Shown piece after piece: positions 34,420 to 42,914 of a DNA stretch of 64,000 nt (position 1 is the stretch's first letter; each line of letters opens with the position of its first letter). Under the pieces are notes generated by a model. That model saw only the letters and a list, made by a program, of their open reading frames with translations, made no database searches and was not told the origin of the DNA. The DNA is from Paractinoplanes pyxinae (lineage in GTDB: Bacteria > Actinomycetota > Actinomycetes > Mycobacteriales > Micromonosporaceae), in the NCBI RefSeq assembly GCF_026626335.1, contig NZ_JAPNTZ010000003.1, positions 124,001 through 188,000 on the forward strand, given 5' to 3'. Both the position numbers and the translations under genes were made by a program.

Positions 34420-35244
34420 CTGCGCAAACTGCGCTACTTCGTGGCCGTCGCCCGGCATCGGCACTTCGGGCGGGCGGCCGCCGAGCTGCACATCGCCCAG
34501 CCCGTGCTGTCGCGGCAGATCCGGGCGCTCGAGGGTGAGCTGCGGGCCCAGCTGTTCCGGCGGGACAAGCGCGCGACCGAACTGACCGACGCCGGTCGCC
34601 GGCTGCTCGCCGACGCCGAGCCGTTGCTGGCCGCGGCCGAGGCGTTGCAGCGGCGGGTCGCCCGTGGCGCCGACCGGTTCGTGGTCGCCTTCATGCCCGG
34701 CCTGATCGTCACCGACCCGGTGCGGCGCCTGCGCGAGCGGCATCCGGGCCTGGCGGTGGAGGTGCTGCGTACGACCTGGAACGATCAGGTCGAGGTGCTG
34801 CGTGACGGCCGGGCCGACGTGAGCCTGGTCCGGCTGCCGATCGACCAGCGTGGACTGACCGTGCGGCCGCTGACCCACGAGCCGCGGGTCGTGGTGCTGC
34901 CGGCCGGGCACCGGCTGGCCGGCAAGGAGTCGGTGGCAATGACGGATCTGGCCGGCGAGCGACTGCTGCAGAACCCGGACGCGGTGGCGGAATGGCGGGC
35001 CGTGGCGACGGTCGCGGCCGAGCCGGTGCCGGCGCTGGCGGTGGAGGAGAAGCTGGAGAACGTGGCGGCCGGGCGGGGGATCGTGGTGCTGCCGCTGTCG
35101 ACGGCCACCTACTACACCCGGCCCGACGTCACGTGGAGCCGGATCGACGGAATCCCGGACAACCAAGTCAGCCTGGCCTGGGTGGCCGAGCGGCGCGATC
35201 CACTTCTGGACGAATTCGCGGACCTTCTGAAGCGGTCCTCCTGA
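34420..35244 (+). CDS. LysR-family regulator with no canonical start codon
   Basis: About 274 residues. N-terminal HTH LRKLRYFVAVARHRHFGRAA, ELHIAQPVLSRQIRALEGEL, then a LysR substrate-binding domain (DRFVVAFMPGLIVTDPVRRL onward). A frame stop at 34393-34395 limits the N-terminus, and no ATG, GTG or TTG occurs between it and the HTH. GTG 34441 would delete half of the first helix. The expected Met position reads ATC (34408-34410, ATC GAC GTC GAC CTG), so CTG 34420 or a non-standard ATC must serve, or the start has mutated. Presumably controls the divergent SDR-fold gene. Confidence 0.85.
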   Translation: MRKLRYFVAVARHRHFGRAAAELHIAQPVLSRQIRALEGELRAQLFRRDKRATELTDAGRRLLADAEPLLAAAEALQRRVARGADRFVVAFMPGLIVTDPVRRLRERHPGLAVEVLRTTWNDQVEVLRDGRADVSLVRLPIDQRGLTVRPLTHEPRVVVLPAGHRLAGKESVAMTDLAGERLLQNPDAVAEWRAVATVAAEPVPALAVEEKLENVAAGRGIVVLPLSTATYYTRPDVTWSRIDGIPDNQVSLAWVAERRDPLLDEFADLLKRSS

Positions 35245-35258
35245 TGGAGTGACGCGTT

Positions 35259-35300
35259 CGTGTTTCTGGACACGTATTCGTCATTTACTCGTCATCGTTC
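35259..35300 (+). promoter_or_regulatory. Repeat-containing upstream region of the Pls-type gene
   Basis: An inverted repeat CGTGT-N6-ACACG (35259-35274) is followed by two contiguous 11-bp direct repeats CGTCATTTACT and CGTCATCGTTC (35279-35300). Their size and phase resemble PhoP-type direct-repeat units, but the sequence match is weak. Candidate regulatory region for the 3.8-kb gene starting at 35393. Confidence 0.3.
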
Positions 35301-35392
35301 ATCTTCCGCCCGTAGCTTTGTTGGCTGCCCCGGGCGGCTGACTGCCGTGCGCTTGGCGACGGTGACTATGTGGTGGAGATGGAGTACGCCCG

Positions 35393-38300
35393 GTGACGGT
35401 GACGACTGACCTGCAACTGATCGACCTGCCCGAGTTCGACGGTCCGTCCGAGGCTCCGGCACTCTTCCGGTCGAGGTCAGCGCCCCTCCGGCGCACCCTG
35501 GTGGACGTCTTCGAGGCCACCGTCCAGGCCCACCCGGGCAGCCCGGCGCTCGACGCGGGCGGCGTGTCACTCACCTACCGTGAGGTGGCCGATGAGGTCG
35601 AGAAGCTTCGGGTCACGCTGACCGGGCACGGCATCGGCGTCGGCGATCGGGTCGGCATCCGGGTTTCCTCCGGCACGACCGAGCTCTACCTGGCCATCCT
35701 CGGCGTCCTGGCCGCCGGTGCGGCGTACGTGCCGGTCGACGCGGACGACCCCGAGGAGCGCGCCGAACTGGTCTTCGGCGAGGCGGGCGTGGCGGCTGTG
35801 CTCGGCGACGGGCTGAGCGTCACCATGCGCCGTACGCCCGAAGGAGGAGCCGGACGGCCCGGACCCAACGACGACGCCTGGATCATCTTCACCTCCGGCT
35901 CCACCGGCACGCCCAAGGGTGTGGCCGTCACCCATGCCGCGGCCGCCGCGTTCGTCGACGCCGAGGCCCAGCTGTTCCTGGCCGACGACGACGCCGAGCC
36001 GATCGGCCCGTCCGACCGCGTGCTGGCCGGCCTGTCCGTCGCCTTCGACGCCTCCTGTGAAGAGATGTGGCTGGCCTGGCGGCACGGCGCCTGCCTGGTG
36101 CCGGCCGCGCGGGCCCTCGTGCGCAGCGGCGTCGACCTCGGCCCGTGGCTGGCCGAGCAGCGCATCACCGTCGTCTCGACCGTCCCGACGCTGGCCGCGC
36201 TGTGGCCGGTGGAGGCGCTCGAAGAGGTCCGCCTGCTGATCTTCGGTGGCGAGGCCTGCCCGCCCGAGCTGGCCGAACGGCTCGCCGTCGAGGGGCGCGA
36301 GGTCTGGAACACGTACGGCCCGACCGAGGCGACCGTGGTGGCCTGCGCGGCCCGGATGACCGGCGAGGGCCCGGTGCGCATCGGGCTCCCGCTCGCGGGC
36401 TGGGAACTGGCCGTGGTCGGCCCGGCCGGCGACCCGGTGGCCATGGGCGAGACCGGCGAGCTGGTCATCGGCGGCGTCGGCCTGGCCCGCTACCTGGACG
36501 CGGCCAAGGACGCCGAGAAGTTCGCGCCGCTGGCCTCGCTGGGCTGGGAGCGGGCGTACCGCAGTGGTGACATCGTGCGCGCCGAGCCCGAGGGGCTGCT
36601 GTTCCTGGGCCGCGGCGACGAGCAGGTCAAGCTGGGCGGCCGCCGGATCGAGCTGGGCGAGGTCGACGCGGCCCTGCAGGCGCTGCCCGGGGTGGCCGGC
36701 GCGGCCGCCGCCATCAAGCGCACCGCCGCCGGCAACCAGCTGCTCGTGGGGTACGTCGTACCCCGCGAGGGCTTCGACGCGGCCGCGGCCGCCGTGCGCA
36801 TCCGCGAGCAGCTGCCGGCCGCCCTCGTCCCGCTGCTGGCCGAGGTGGACGAGCTGCCGACCCGCACCTCCGGGAAGGTCGACCGGGCCGCGCTGCCGTG
36901 GCCGCTGGCCACCGGGGCCGGCGACGCCGATTTGACCGCCACCCAGGCCTGGCTGGCCGACGGCTGGGAGGAAATCCTCGGCGTACGGCCGGGCGAGCCC
37001 GACGCCGACTTCTTCAGCAACGGCGGCAGCAGCCTCAACGCGGCCCAGCTGGTGGCCTGGATCCGCCGGGCCCACCCGCAGGTCGCGGTGGCCGACGTCT
37101 ACCAGTACCCGCGGCTGTCGCAGATGGCGGCCGCGCTCGACGCCCTCGTCGCCACGGAAACCGTCCGCCGCGACGTCAAGCCGACGCCCAAGCGGGCCGG
37201 GCTCGTCCAGGGCCTGCTCATGCTGCCCATGCTGGCGCTGGTCGGGCTGCGCTGGCTCACCGTGCTGGCCGCGCTGGCCAACCTGGTCTCGTGGGCGCCG
37301 CACACCTCGTGGTGGTGGATCGCGGCGAGCTGGCTCGTGCTGTTCAGCCCGCCCGGCCGGATCGCCGTGGCGGCCGGTGGCGCGCGGCTGCTGCTGCGCG
37401 GCGTCGGCAAGGGCAACTACCCGCGGGGCGGAAGTGTTCATCTGCGGCTGTGGGCGGCCGAACGGCTGGCCGAGCTGACCGGTGCCACCGGCGTCACCGG
37501 CGCGAGCTGGATGATCACGTACGCCAAGGCCCTGGGCGCCCAGATCGGGCCCGACGTCGACCTGCACTCGGCCCCGCCCGTCACCGGCCTGCTCAAGCTG
37601 GGCCGGGGAGCGGCCGTCGAGCCCGAGGTCGACCTGTCCGGCTACTGGGTCGACGGCGACATCGTGCGGGTCGGCAAGGTGCGGATCGGGGCCGGCGCCC
37701 GCGTCGGCGGCCGCAGCACCCTGATGCCGGGCGCCCGCATCGGCAAGAACGCGCACGTCAGCGCCGGCTCGACGGTGACCGGGGCGGTGGCCGCGGGCAA
37801 GCGGTGGCCCGGCAAGTCGGACGGTGTCTCCTGGCCCGCGCAGCGTCCGCCGCGCCGGTCGCGCCTGTGGGTGGCCGCCTACAGCCTGACGGCTCAGCTG
37901 CTGGCTCTGGTGCCGGTGCTGGCCGTGCTGCCCGCTCTGCTGCTGCTCGGCACCGACCTGCGCTCGGCCATCCTGATGGCCCCGGTCGCGGCTGTCGCTT
38001 ATTTCCTGACGTACGCGGTAATTGTTCTCGTTGCCGTGCGGGTGCTCAGCCTCGGCGTGCGCGAGGGCTTCCACCCCGTAAGGGGAAGGGTGGCCTGGCA
38101 GGCCTGGGCCACCGAACGTCTGATGGGCATGGCCCGCATCGCGCTCTTCCCGATCTACGCCAGCCTGTTCACGCCGGTGTGGCTGCGGCTGCTCGGCGCC
38201 AAGATCGGCCGCAACGCCGAGCTCTCCACGGTCCTCGCGCTGCCCAAGATGACCACGGTCGACGACGGCGCCTTCCTGGCCGACGACACGATGGTGGCCA

Positions 38301-39214
38301 CCTACGAGCTGAACAACGGCTGGCTGCGGATCGCCCCCGCCCGCATCGGCAAAGAGGCCTTCCTCGGCAACTCGGGCATGGCCGCGCCCGGCCGGTCGGT
38401 GCCCAAGCGGGGCCTGGTCGGCGTGCTGTCGTCGGCGCCGCGCAAGGCCAAGAAGGGCTCGTCGTGGCTGGGCTCGCCGCCCCTGCCGCTGCGCCGCACG
38501 GTCGAGACGGGCGACGCCGGCCGCACCTACGAGCCGCCGCTGCGCCTCAAGCTGGCCCGAGCCGCGATCGAACTGTGCCGCGTCGTCCCGGTGATGCTGG
38601 CCGGCGTGCTGGCGGTGTCGGTGCTCGCCGTCCTCGAGCTGATCTGGAGCGCGTACGGGCTGGGGGCGGCCGCCCTGGCCGCCGGCCCGGTGCTGTTCGC
38701 CGCGGCCATCACCGGCGCGCTGACCGCCACGGCGGCCAAGTGGCTGCTGGTGGGCCGGTTCCGGGTCACCGAGCACGCCCTGTGGACGTCGTTCGTCTGG
38801 CGCAACGAGCTGGCCGACACGTTCGTCGAGGTGCTGGCCGCGCCGTGGTTGTTCCGCTTCGCCACCGGCACCCCGCTGCTGACCATGTGGCTGCGCACGC
38901 TCGGCGCCAAGATCGGCCGCGGCGTCTGGCTCGAGACGTTCTGGCTGCCCGAGTACGACCTGGTGCGGCTCGGGCCCGGCGCCACGGTCAACCGGGGGTG
39001 CGTGGTGCAGACCCACCTGTTCCATGATCGGATCATGGCCATGGACGAGGTGACACTGGGCGCGGGCGCCACGCTCGGCCCGCACGGGATCGTGCTGCCC
39101 GGCGCCAGCATCGGCGCGCGCACCACGGTGGGCCCCGGCTCGCTCGTGACCCGCGGCGACGCTGTGCCGCAGGACAGCCGGTGGCTGGGTAACCCGATCG
39201 CGAACTGGTTATGA
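35393..39214 (+). CDS. Pls-type single-module nonribosomal peptide synthetase with membrane C-terminus
   Basis: 1273 residues from GTG 35393. Adenylation domain (about 35-505) with A3 IIFTSGSTGTPKG (about 163), A5 NTYGPTEAT (about 306), A7 YRSGDIV, A8 GRGDEQVKLGGRRIELGEVD and A10 TRTSGKVDR. A carrier domain follows with the phosphopantetheine Ser in SNGGSSLNAAQLV (about 543). Then three membrane-hairpin blocks (about 607-660, 822-885, 1062-1115) each precede a left-handed beta-helix, acyltransferase-like segment. This A-T-TM-triple-repeat architecture and length match epsilon-poly-L-lysine synthetase (Pls/PosA family); there is no condensation or thioesterase domain. It may build a homopolymer of an amino acid, but substrate and product are unknown. 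Overlaps the M1 peptidase gene (ATGA). Confidence 0.9.
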   Translation: MTVTTDLQLIDLPEFDGPSEAPALFRSRSAPLRRTLVDVFEATVQAHPGSPALDAGGVSLTYREVADEVEKLRVTLTGHGIGVGDRVGIRVSSGTTELYLAILGVLAAGAAYVPVDADDPEERAELVFGEAGVAAVLGDGLSVTMRRTPEGGAGRPGPNDDAWIIFTSGSTGTPKGVAVTHAAAAAFVDAEAQLFLADDDAEPIGPSDRVLAGLSVAFDASCEEMWLAWRHGACLVPAARALVRSGVDLGPWLAEQRITVVSTVPTLAALWPVEALEEVRLLIFGGEACPPELAERLAVEGREVWNTYGPTEATVVACAARMTGEGPVRIGLPLAGWELAVVGPAGDPVAMGETGELVIGGVGLARYLDAAKDAEKFAPLASLGWERAYRSGDIVRAEPEGLLFLGRGDEQVKLGGRRIELGEVDAALQALPGVAGAAAAIKRTAAGNQLLVGYVVPREGFDAAAAAVRIREQLPAALVPLLAEVDELPTRTSGKVDRAALPWPLATGAGDADLTATQAWLADGWEEILGVRPGEPDADFFSNGGSSLNAAQLVAWIRRAHPQVAVADVYQYPRLSQMAAALDALVATETVRRDVKPTPKRAGLVQGLLMLPMLALVGLRWLTVLAALANLVSWAPHTSWWWIAASWLVLFSPPGRIAVAAGGARLLLRGVGKGNYPRGGSVHLRLWAAERLAELTGATGVTGASWMITYAKALGAQIGPDVDLHSAPPVTGLLKLGRGAAVEPEVDLSGYWVDGDIVRVGKVRIGAGARVGGRSTLMPGARIGKNAHVSAGSTVTGAVAAGKRWPGKSDGVSWPAQRPPRRSRLWVAAYSLTAQLLALVPVLAVLPALLLLGTDLRSAILMAPVAAVAYFLTYAVIVLVAVRVLSLGVREGFHPVRGRVAWQAWATERLMGMARIALFPIYASLFTPVWLRLLGAKIGRNAELSTVLALPKMTTVDDGAFLADDTMVATYELNNGWLRIAPARIGKEAFLGNSGMAAPGRSVPKRGLVGVLSSAPRKAKKGSSWLGSPPLPLRRTVETGDAGRTYEPPLRLKLARAAIELCRVVPVMLAGVLAVSVLAVLELIWSAYGLGAAALAAGPVLFAAAITGALTATAAKWLLVGRFRVTEHALWTSFVWRNELADTFVEVLAAPWLFRFATGTPLLTMWLRTLGAKIGRGVWLETFWLPEYDLVRLGPGATVNRGCVVQTHLFHDRIMAMDEVTLGAGATLGPHGIVLPGASIGARTTVGPGSLVTRGDAVPQDSRWLGNPIANWL

Positions 39215-40536
39215 CGCCCCCGGGCGTCGACCACTCGCCCGACTCGTACCTACCCGGGCACGGCAACGGCGGGTACCGCGTGCTGCGCTACGACCTGGAC
39301 CTGGACTACCGCGTGGTCTCGAACCGCCTGGCCGGCCGGGCCACCATCACGGCCCAGTCGGTGCAGGCGCTGTCCCGGTTCAGCCTCGACCTGGGCCAGT
39401 TCCGCGTGCAGGACGTCCGGGTCGACGGGCGGCGCGCCACGTACACGCACCGGGCCGGCAAGCTGCGCGTCAAGCCGGAGAAGCCGATCGGGTACGGGGC
39501 GACGTTCAAGGTCGAGGTCCGGTACGCCGGGACGCCCGTGCCGATCTCGGGGCGCTGGGGCGACATCGGCTGGGACGAGCTGACCGACGGCGTGCTGGTG
39601 GCCAGCCAGCCCATCGGGGCGCCGTCGTGGTTCCCGTGCAACGACCGCCCCGACGACAAGGCCACCTACCTGGTCTCGGTCACCGCGGCCTCCCCGTACA
39701 CGGTGGTGGTGACCGGCGACCTGGTCTCTCGTCGCCGCGGCGCGGGCACGACGACGTGGGTCTACGAGCGCAACGAGCCCACGTCGGCGTACCTGATGAG
39801 CGTGCAGATCGGCCGGTACGAGCTGGTCGAACTGGCCACCGGCGGCGTCAGGCAGACGGCCGCGATCCCGCCCCGCCTGCGCACGGTGTTCCGCCACGAC
39901 TTCGGCCGCCACGGCGAGATCATGACCGCCCTGGAGCGCTTGTTCGGCCCGTATCCTTTCCGCGAGTACGTCGTAGTGGTGGCCGACGACGACCTGGACG
40001 ACCCGGTCGAGGCGCAGGGCATGGCCGTCTTCGGCCGCAACCACCTGGACGGCCGCCGCACCCACGAACGCCTGGTTGCCCACGAGCTCGCGCACCAGTG
40101 GTTCGGCAACAGCCTGACGGTCGCCGACTGGCGTCACATCTGGCTCAACGAGGGCTTCGCCACGTACGCCGAGTGGCTGTGGTCAAGCATGTCAGGCGGC
40201 CCGTCAGCCGACATCCACGCCGCCCGCTGGCACATCTGGCTGCTGGCCCATCCCGCGACCATCCCCATCGCCGACCCGGGCGTCGACCGCATGTTCGACC
40301 CGCTGGTCTACAAGCGGGGCGCCCTCACCTTGCACGCCCTCCGCACGACTATTGGCGACCCGGCGTTCTTCGCCCTGCTCCGCTCCTGGGTCGCCGAGCA
40401 CCAGCACCGAACCGTGACCACGGCCGAGTTCCGCACCCACGCGCAGCGCTTCTCCGCCCAGCCGTTGGACGACTTGTTCACCGCATGGCTCGACCGGCCG
40501 GCGCTGCCGCCGCTGCCCCGCAACTCGGCTGGCTGA
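39211..40536 (+). CDS. M1-family metallopeptidase coupled to the Pls-type synthetase
   Basis: 441 residues, shorter than typical M1 enzymes because the helical C-terminal domain is reduced. The N-terminal beta-saddle (about 20-210) precedes the catalytic domain with zinc site HELAHQWFG and the downstream Glu in WLNEGFATYAEW. The GxMEN exopeptidase motif, whose Glu binds the substrate amino terminus, is replaced by EAQGMAVFG, so standard aminopeptidase activity is doubtful. No signal peptide. Starts inside the stop of the synthetase gene, so it may process, trim or degrade the synthetase product. Its last codons are included in a 56-bp tandem duplication. Confidence 0.9.
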   Translation: MTPPGVDHSPDSYLPGHGNGGYRVLRYDLDLDYRVVSNRLAGRATITAQSVQALSRFSLDLGQFRVQDVRVDGRRATYTHRAGKLRVKPEKPIGYGATFKVEVRYAGTPVPISGRWGDIGWDELTDGVLVASQPIGAPSWFPCNDRPDDKATYLVSVTAASPYTVVVTGDLVSRRRGAGTTTWVYERNEPTSAYLMSVQIGRYELVELATGGVRQTAAIPPRLRTVFRHDFGRHGEIMTALERLFGPYPFREYVVVVADDDLDDPVEAQGMAVFGRNHLDGRRTHERLVAHELAHQWFGNSLTVADWRHIWLNEGFATYAEWLWSSMSGGPSADIHAARWHIWLLAHPATIPIADPGVDRMFDPLVYKRGALTLHALRTTIGDPAFFALLRSWVAEHQHRTVTTAEFRTHAQRFSAQPLDDLFTAWLDRPALPPLPRNSAG

Positions 40537-40625
40537 TCCGCCCGCTTCGCCGTCTGTCGCTTCCGGCGTTGCCGCGCAGCCCTGCTGGCTGTTCCGCCCA
40601 CTTCGCCGCCTGTCGCTTCCGGCGG
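40514..40625. repeat. 56-bp tandem duplication spanning the M1 stop codon
   Basis: The unit 40514-40569 is repeated at 40570-40625. The strongest shared stretch is CTGGCTG(A/T)TCCGCCC(G/A)CTTCGCCG followed by CTGTCGCTTCCGGCG. The first copy holds the last codons and stop of the M1 gene; the second is non-coding. Confidence 0.8.
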
Positions 40626-40666
40626 TGCCTCGTCCTGATCAAACCGGTGTGGGTTGCGGTGGGACG

Positions 40667-40738
40667 GTTGGGGGGCGGGGATGGCCCACTACGGGCGGTC
40701 AGGCTTGATCCCTGCGTGGGCCATCCCCGCCCCCCAAC
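40667..40738. repeat. Large hairpin: 23-bp perfect inverted repeat
   Basis: Arms at 40667-40689 and 40716-40738 are perfectly complementary (outer GTTGGGGGGCGGGG, inner ATGGCCCAC), with a 26-nt loop. No T-run follows on either strand. This is much longer than a normal terminator stem and looks like a mobile or REP-like palindromic element. One arm marks the truncation point of a broken HTH gene. Confidence 0.85.
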
Positions 40739-40869
40739 CTCGCTTCGCTCGCGGCGAGCATCTGTTCGCGCATCTGACGCCGACGGGCGACGCGTTCATT
40801 GCTGTCCCTTTCGGGGTCGAGCGCTTGCGCCTTGGCCTTGACGTCGCGCCAGTTCACGGTGCCGGTCAT
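40699..40869 (-). pseudogene. N-terminal fragment of an XRE-type HTH protein
   Basis: From ATG 40869 the minus strand encodes MTGTVNWRDVKAKAQALDP, then SNERVARRRQMREQMLAAS. This matches, from memory, the N-terminal leader of a common actinobacterial XRE regulator/antitoxin family whose HTH normally follows. Here the reading continues for only a few residues into the inverted-repeat element and stops; the HTH is missing. It is presumably a remnant created by insertion of, or deletion at, the palindromic element. Confidence 0.5.
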
Positions 40870-41056
40870 GACTGCCTCCCCGCTCGCTCCGCCTACCTTC
40901 GTCATCCCGGAGTGGGGCTTGCCCGAGCTGAGTTGTGTGCGTCGCGTACAGGCACAAGGCGGCTGCTACCTGCGTCTCCCGCATCGGCCGGACTGCACAA
41001 GTGCACGTCAGGTGGGCAGCGTGCCGCGTTTAGGTCGCCCTTGGGCGTAGGTAGGT

Positions 41057-41550
41057 GGCGTCCGTCGTTCGTCTACTTGCGCCGGGCATCAGCAGGCGGC
41101 GTTTGTTGCGCGTCGTGCGCACCGCGCGTCGGTGGGCGGCGTTCGTTGCTCGTTTGGTCGCGCCGGGTGTCGGTGGGTGGCGTTTGTTGCTCGTTTGGTC
41201 GCGCCGGGTGTCGGTGGGTGGCGTTTGTTGCTCGTTTGCGCGCGCCGGGCGTCGGTGGGCGGCGTTTGTTGCTCGTTTCGGTCGCTTCGGGCGCAGGTCG
41301 GCGGCGCTCAATGCTCGTTTGCTTGCGCCGGGCGTCGGTGGGCGGCGTTTGTTGCTCGTTTGGTCGCGCCGGGTGTCGGTGGGCGGCGTTTGTTGCTCGT
41401 TTGGTCGCGCCGGGCGTCGGCGAGCGGCGTTTGTTGCTCGTTTGGCCTGCGCCGGGGTGTGGGTGAGTGGCGTTTGTTGCACGTTTGCTTGCGCCGGGTG
41501 GAGGCAGGTGGCGTTTGCGCACGTTCGGTCTGTTCGTGTTGTGGGCGGGT
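41057..41550. repeat. 41-bp minisatellite, about 12 copies
   Basis: Units begin near 41057, 41098, 41138, 41179, 41220, 41261, 41303, 41344, 41385, 41426, 41469 and 41510. The consensus core is GGCGTTTGTTGCTCGTTTGG then TCGCGCCGGGTGTCGGTGGG. Central copies are almost identical; the outer ones diverge. The period is not a multiple of three, and all frames stay open on both strands, so long open frames here are artefacts. 40870-41738 otherwise shows nothing I can support. Confidence 0.92.
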
Positions 41551-41738
41551 AGCGGATGCTCGGTGGAACGACGGCGGTGGACGCTGCGCCGGCGCCGGGT
41601 TTACAGCGTCCCGGCGTTGAGCTGGCCGAGCGGATGGGGGCGGGGCTGTGCGCCTGCCGCTAGGTCACCTGGGATTGCGCGGGGTTGTCGGGTGGGGTGG
41701 CGATGCGGTCTTGTTCGGGGGCGGGCAGGATGGGAACG

Positions 41739-42905
41739 ATGGTTGCTTCGATGGAGGCCGTGCGGCGGCTCATGGATCTGCGGCACCGGGGGCGGGCCGA
41801 GGACCTGCCGGCGGTGCTGGCGGGGGCTGCGCCCCTGCTCGGGGCGGAGGCGGCGACCGTACTGCTGGTCGACTACGCGCAAGAGGCGTTGCACCCGTTG
41901 CGGGGGACGACTCCGGAGCGGGGGGACGGGTCGGCGGTGGACGGGACGCCGGCGGGGCTGGCTTTCACTACGGCTCGGCAGCAGTGGGATGACGGGTTTC
42001 TGTGGCTGCCGCTGCTGCACGGGGCCGAGCGGCTCGGCGTGCTCGAATTCCAGGTCAAGGAGTATCCGTCCGAGTCGGCGCGGCATGACCTCGAAGTCAT
42101 CGCGGCGCTGGTGGCTGAGCTGATCGCCAGCCGGCGGTTCTACGGGGACGCGGTCGAGCACACGCGGCGGCGGCTGCCGATGCAGCTGGCGGCCGAGATC
42201 ATCTGGAATCAGCTGCCGCCGCTCACCTTCGCGGTTGACGGCACCATGGTCACGGCGGTGCTCGAGCCCTGCTACGACGTGGGCGGGGACGCTTTCGACT
42301 ACGCCGCCAACGGGGACGTTCTGCACGTGGCGCTGTTCGACACGGTCGGGCACGGGATCAGTGCGAGCGCCCTGACCACCTTGACGCTGAACACGTACCG
42401 CAATGCTCGCCGGTCGGGGCTGTCGCTGACCGACACGTACCGGTCGATCGACAAGTGGATCCGGGCGCAGTACCCCAATGCCTTTGTCACGGCGCTGCTG
42501 GCCGAGCTGGACATCCCGACCGGGGCGTACCGCCGGATCAGCGCCGGGCATCCGGCCGAGCTTCTGCTGCGGGACGGGCGGTCGCTGCCGCCGTTCCCGA
42601 CGCCGAACGCGCTGCCGCTCGGCCTCGGCGCCATGCTCGGCCGGCCGCCGACGGTGATCGAGCACCAGCTGGAGGCCGGGGACGCGCTCGTCTTCTACAC
42701 CGACGGCATAACCGAGGCGCGTGACGCGTACGGCAATTTGTTCGGGGTCGAGAAACTCAGTGAGTTCCTGGTCGGGGCTCTGCGTGAGGGCGCGCCGGCG
42801 CCCGAGACGATGCGCCGCCTGATCCGGACGATCATCTCGTACGAGGAGGGCGAGCTCCGCGACGACGCGACCGCGGCCATGCTGCAATGGCGCCGTCATC
42901 CGTAG
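41739..42905 (+). CDS. GAF-like and SpoIIE/PP2C-type serine phosphatase
   Basis: About 388 residues from ATG 41739 (ATG 41730 or 41703 are alternatives). N-terminal GAF-like sensor (about 25-125), then a PPM/SpoIIE phosphatase domain (about 165-385) with the metal-binding Asp residues in DVGGDAFDYA, FDTVGHGISA, FYTDGITEARD and RDDATAAML. RsbU/RsbP-like phosphatases act on anti-sigma-factor antagonists; no RsbV/RsbW gene is nearby. The preceding minisatellite obscures the promoter. The YbdK-like gene follows after nine bases. Confidence 0.88.
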   Translation: MVASMEAVRRLMDLRHRGRAEDLPAVLAGAAPLLGAEAATVLLVDYAQEALHPLRGTTPERGDGSAVDGTPAGLAFTTARQQWDDGFLWLPLLHGAERLGVLEFQVKEYPSESARHDLEVIAALVAELIASRRFYGDAVEHTRRRLPMQLAAEIIWNQLPPLTFAVDGTMVTAVLEPCYDVGGDAFDYAANGDVLHVALFDTVGHGISASALTTLTLNTYRNARRSGLSLTDTYRSIDKWIRAQYPNAFVTALLAELDIPTGAYRRISAGHPAELLLRDGRSLPPFPTPNALPLGLGAMLGRPPTVIEHQLEAGDALVFYTDGITEARDAYGNLFGVEKLSEFLVGALREGAPAPETMRRLIRTIISYEEGELRDDATAAMLQWRRHP

Positions 42906-42914
42906 AGTTGGCCC

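Noticed and set aside
35279..35300. PhoP (PHO) box upstream of the Pls-type gene
   Set aside because: The 11-bp periodicity is right, but the units match the GTTCACC-type consensus poorly; kept only as a low-confidence repeat.
41057..41550. CRISPR array
   Set aside because: Units are contiguous without unique spacers and no cas genes are present.
40654..41552. Overlapping long ORFs over the 41-bp minisatellite
   Set aside because: The 41-bp period makes each frame read the same repeated low-complexity peptide; a non-coding minisatellite explains this better.
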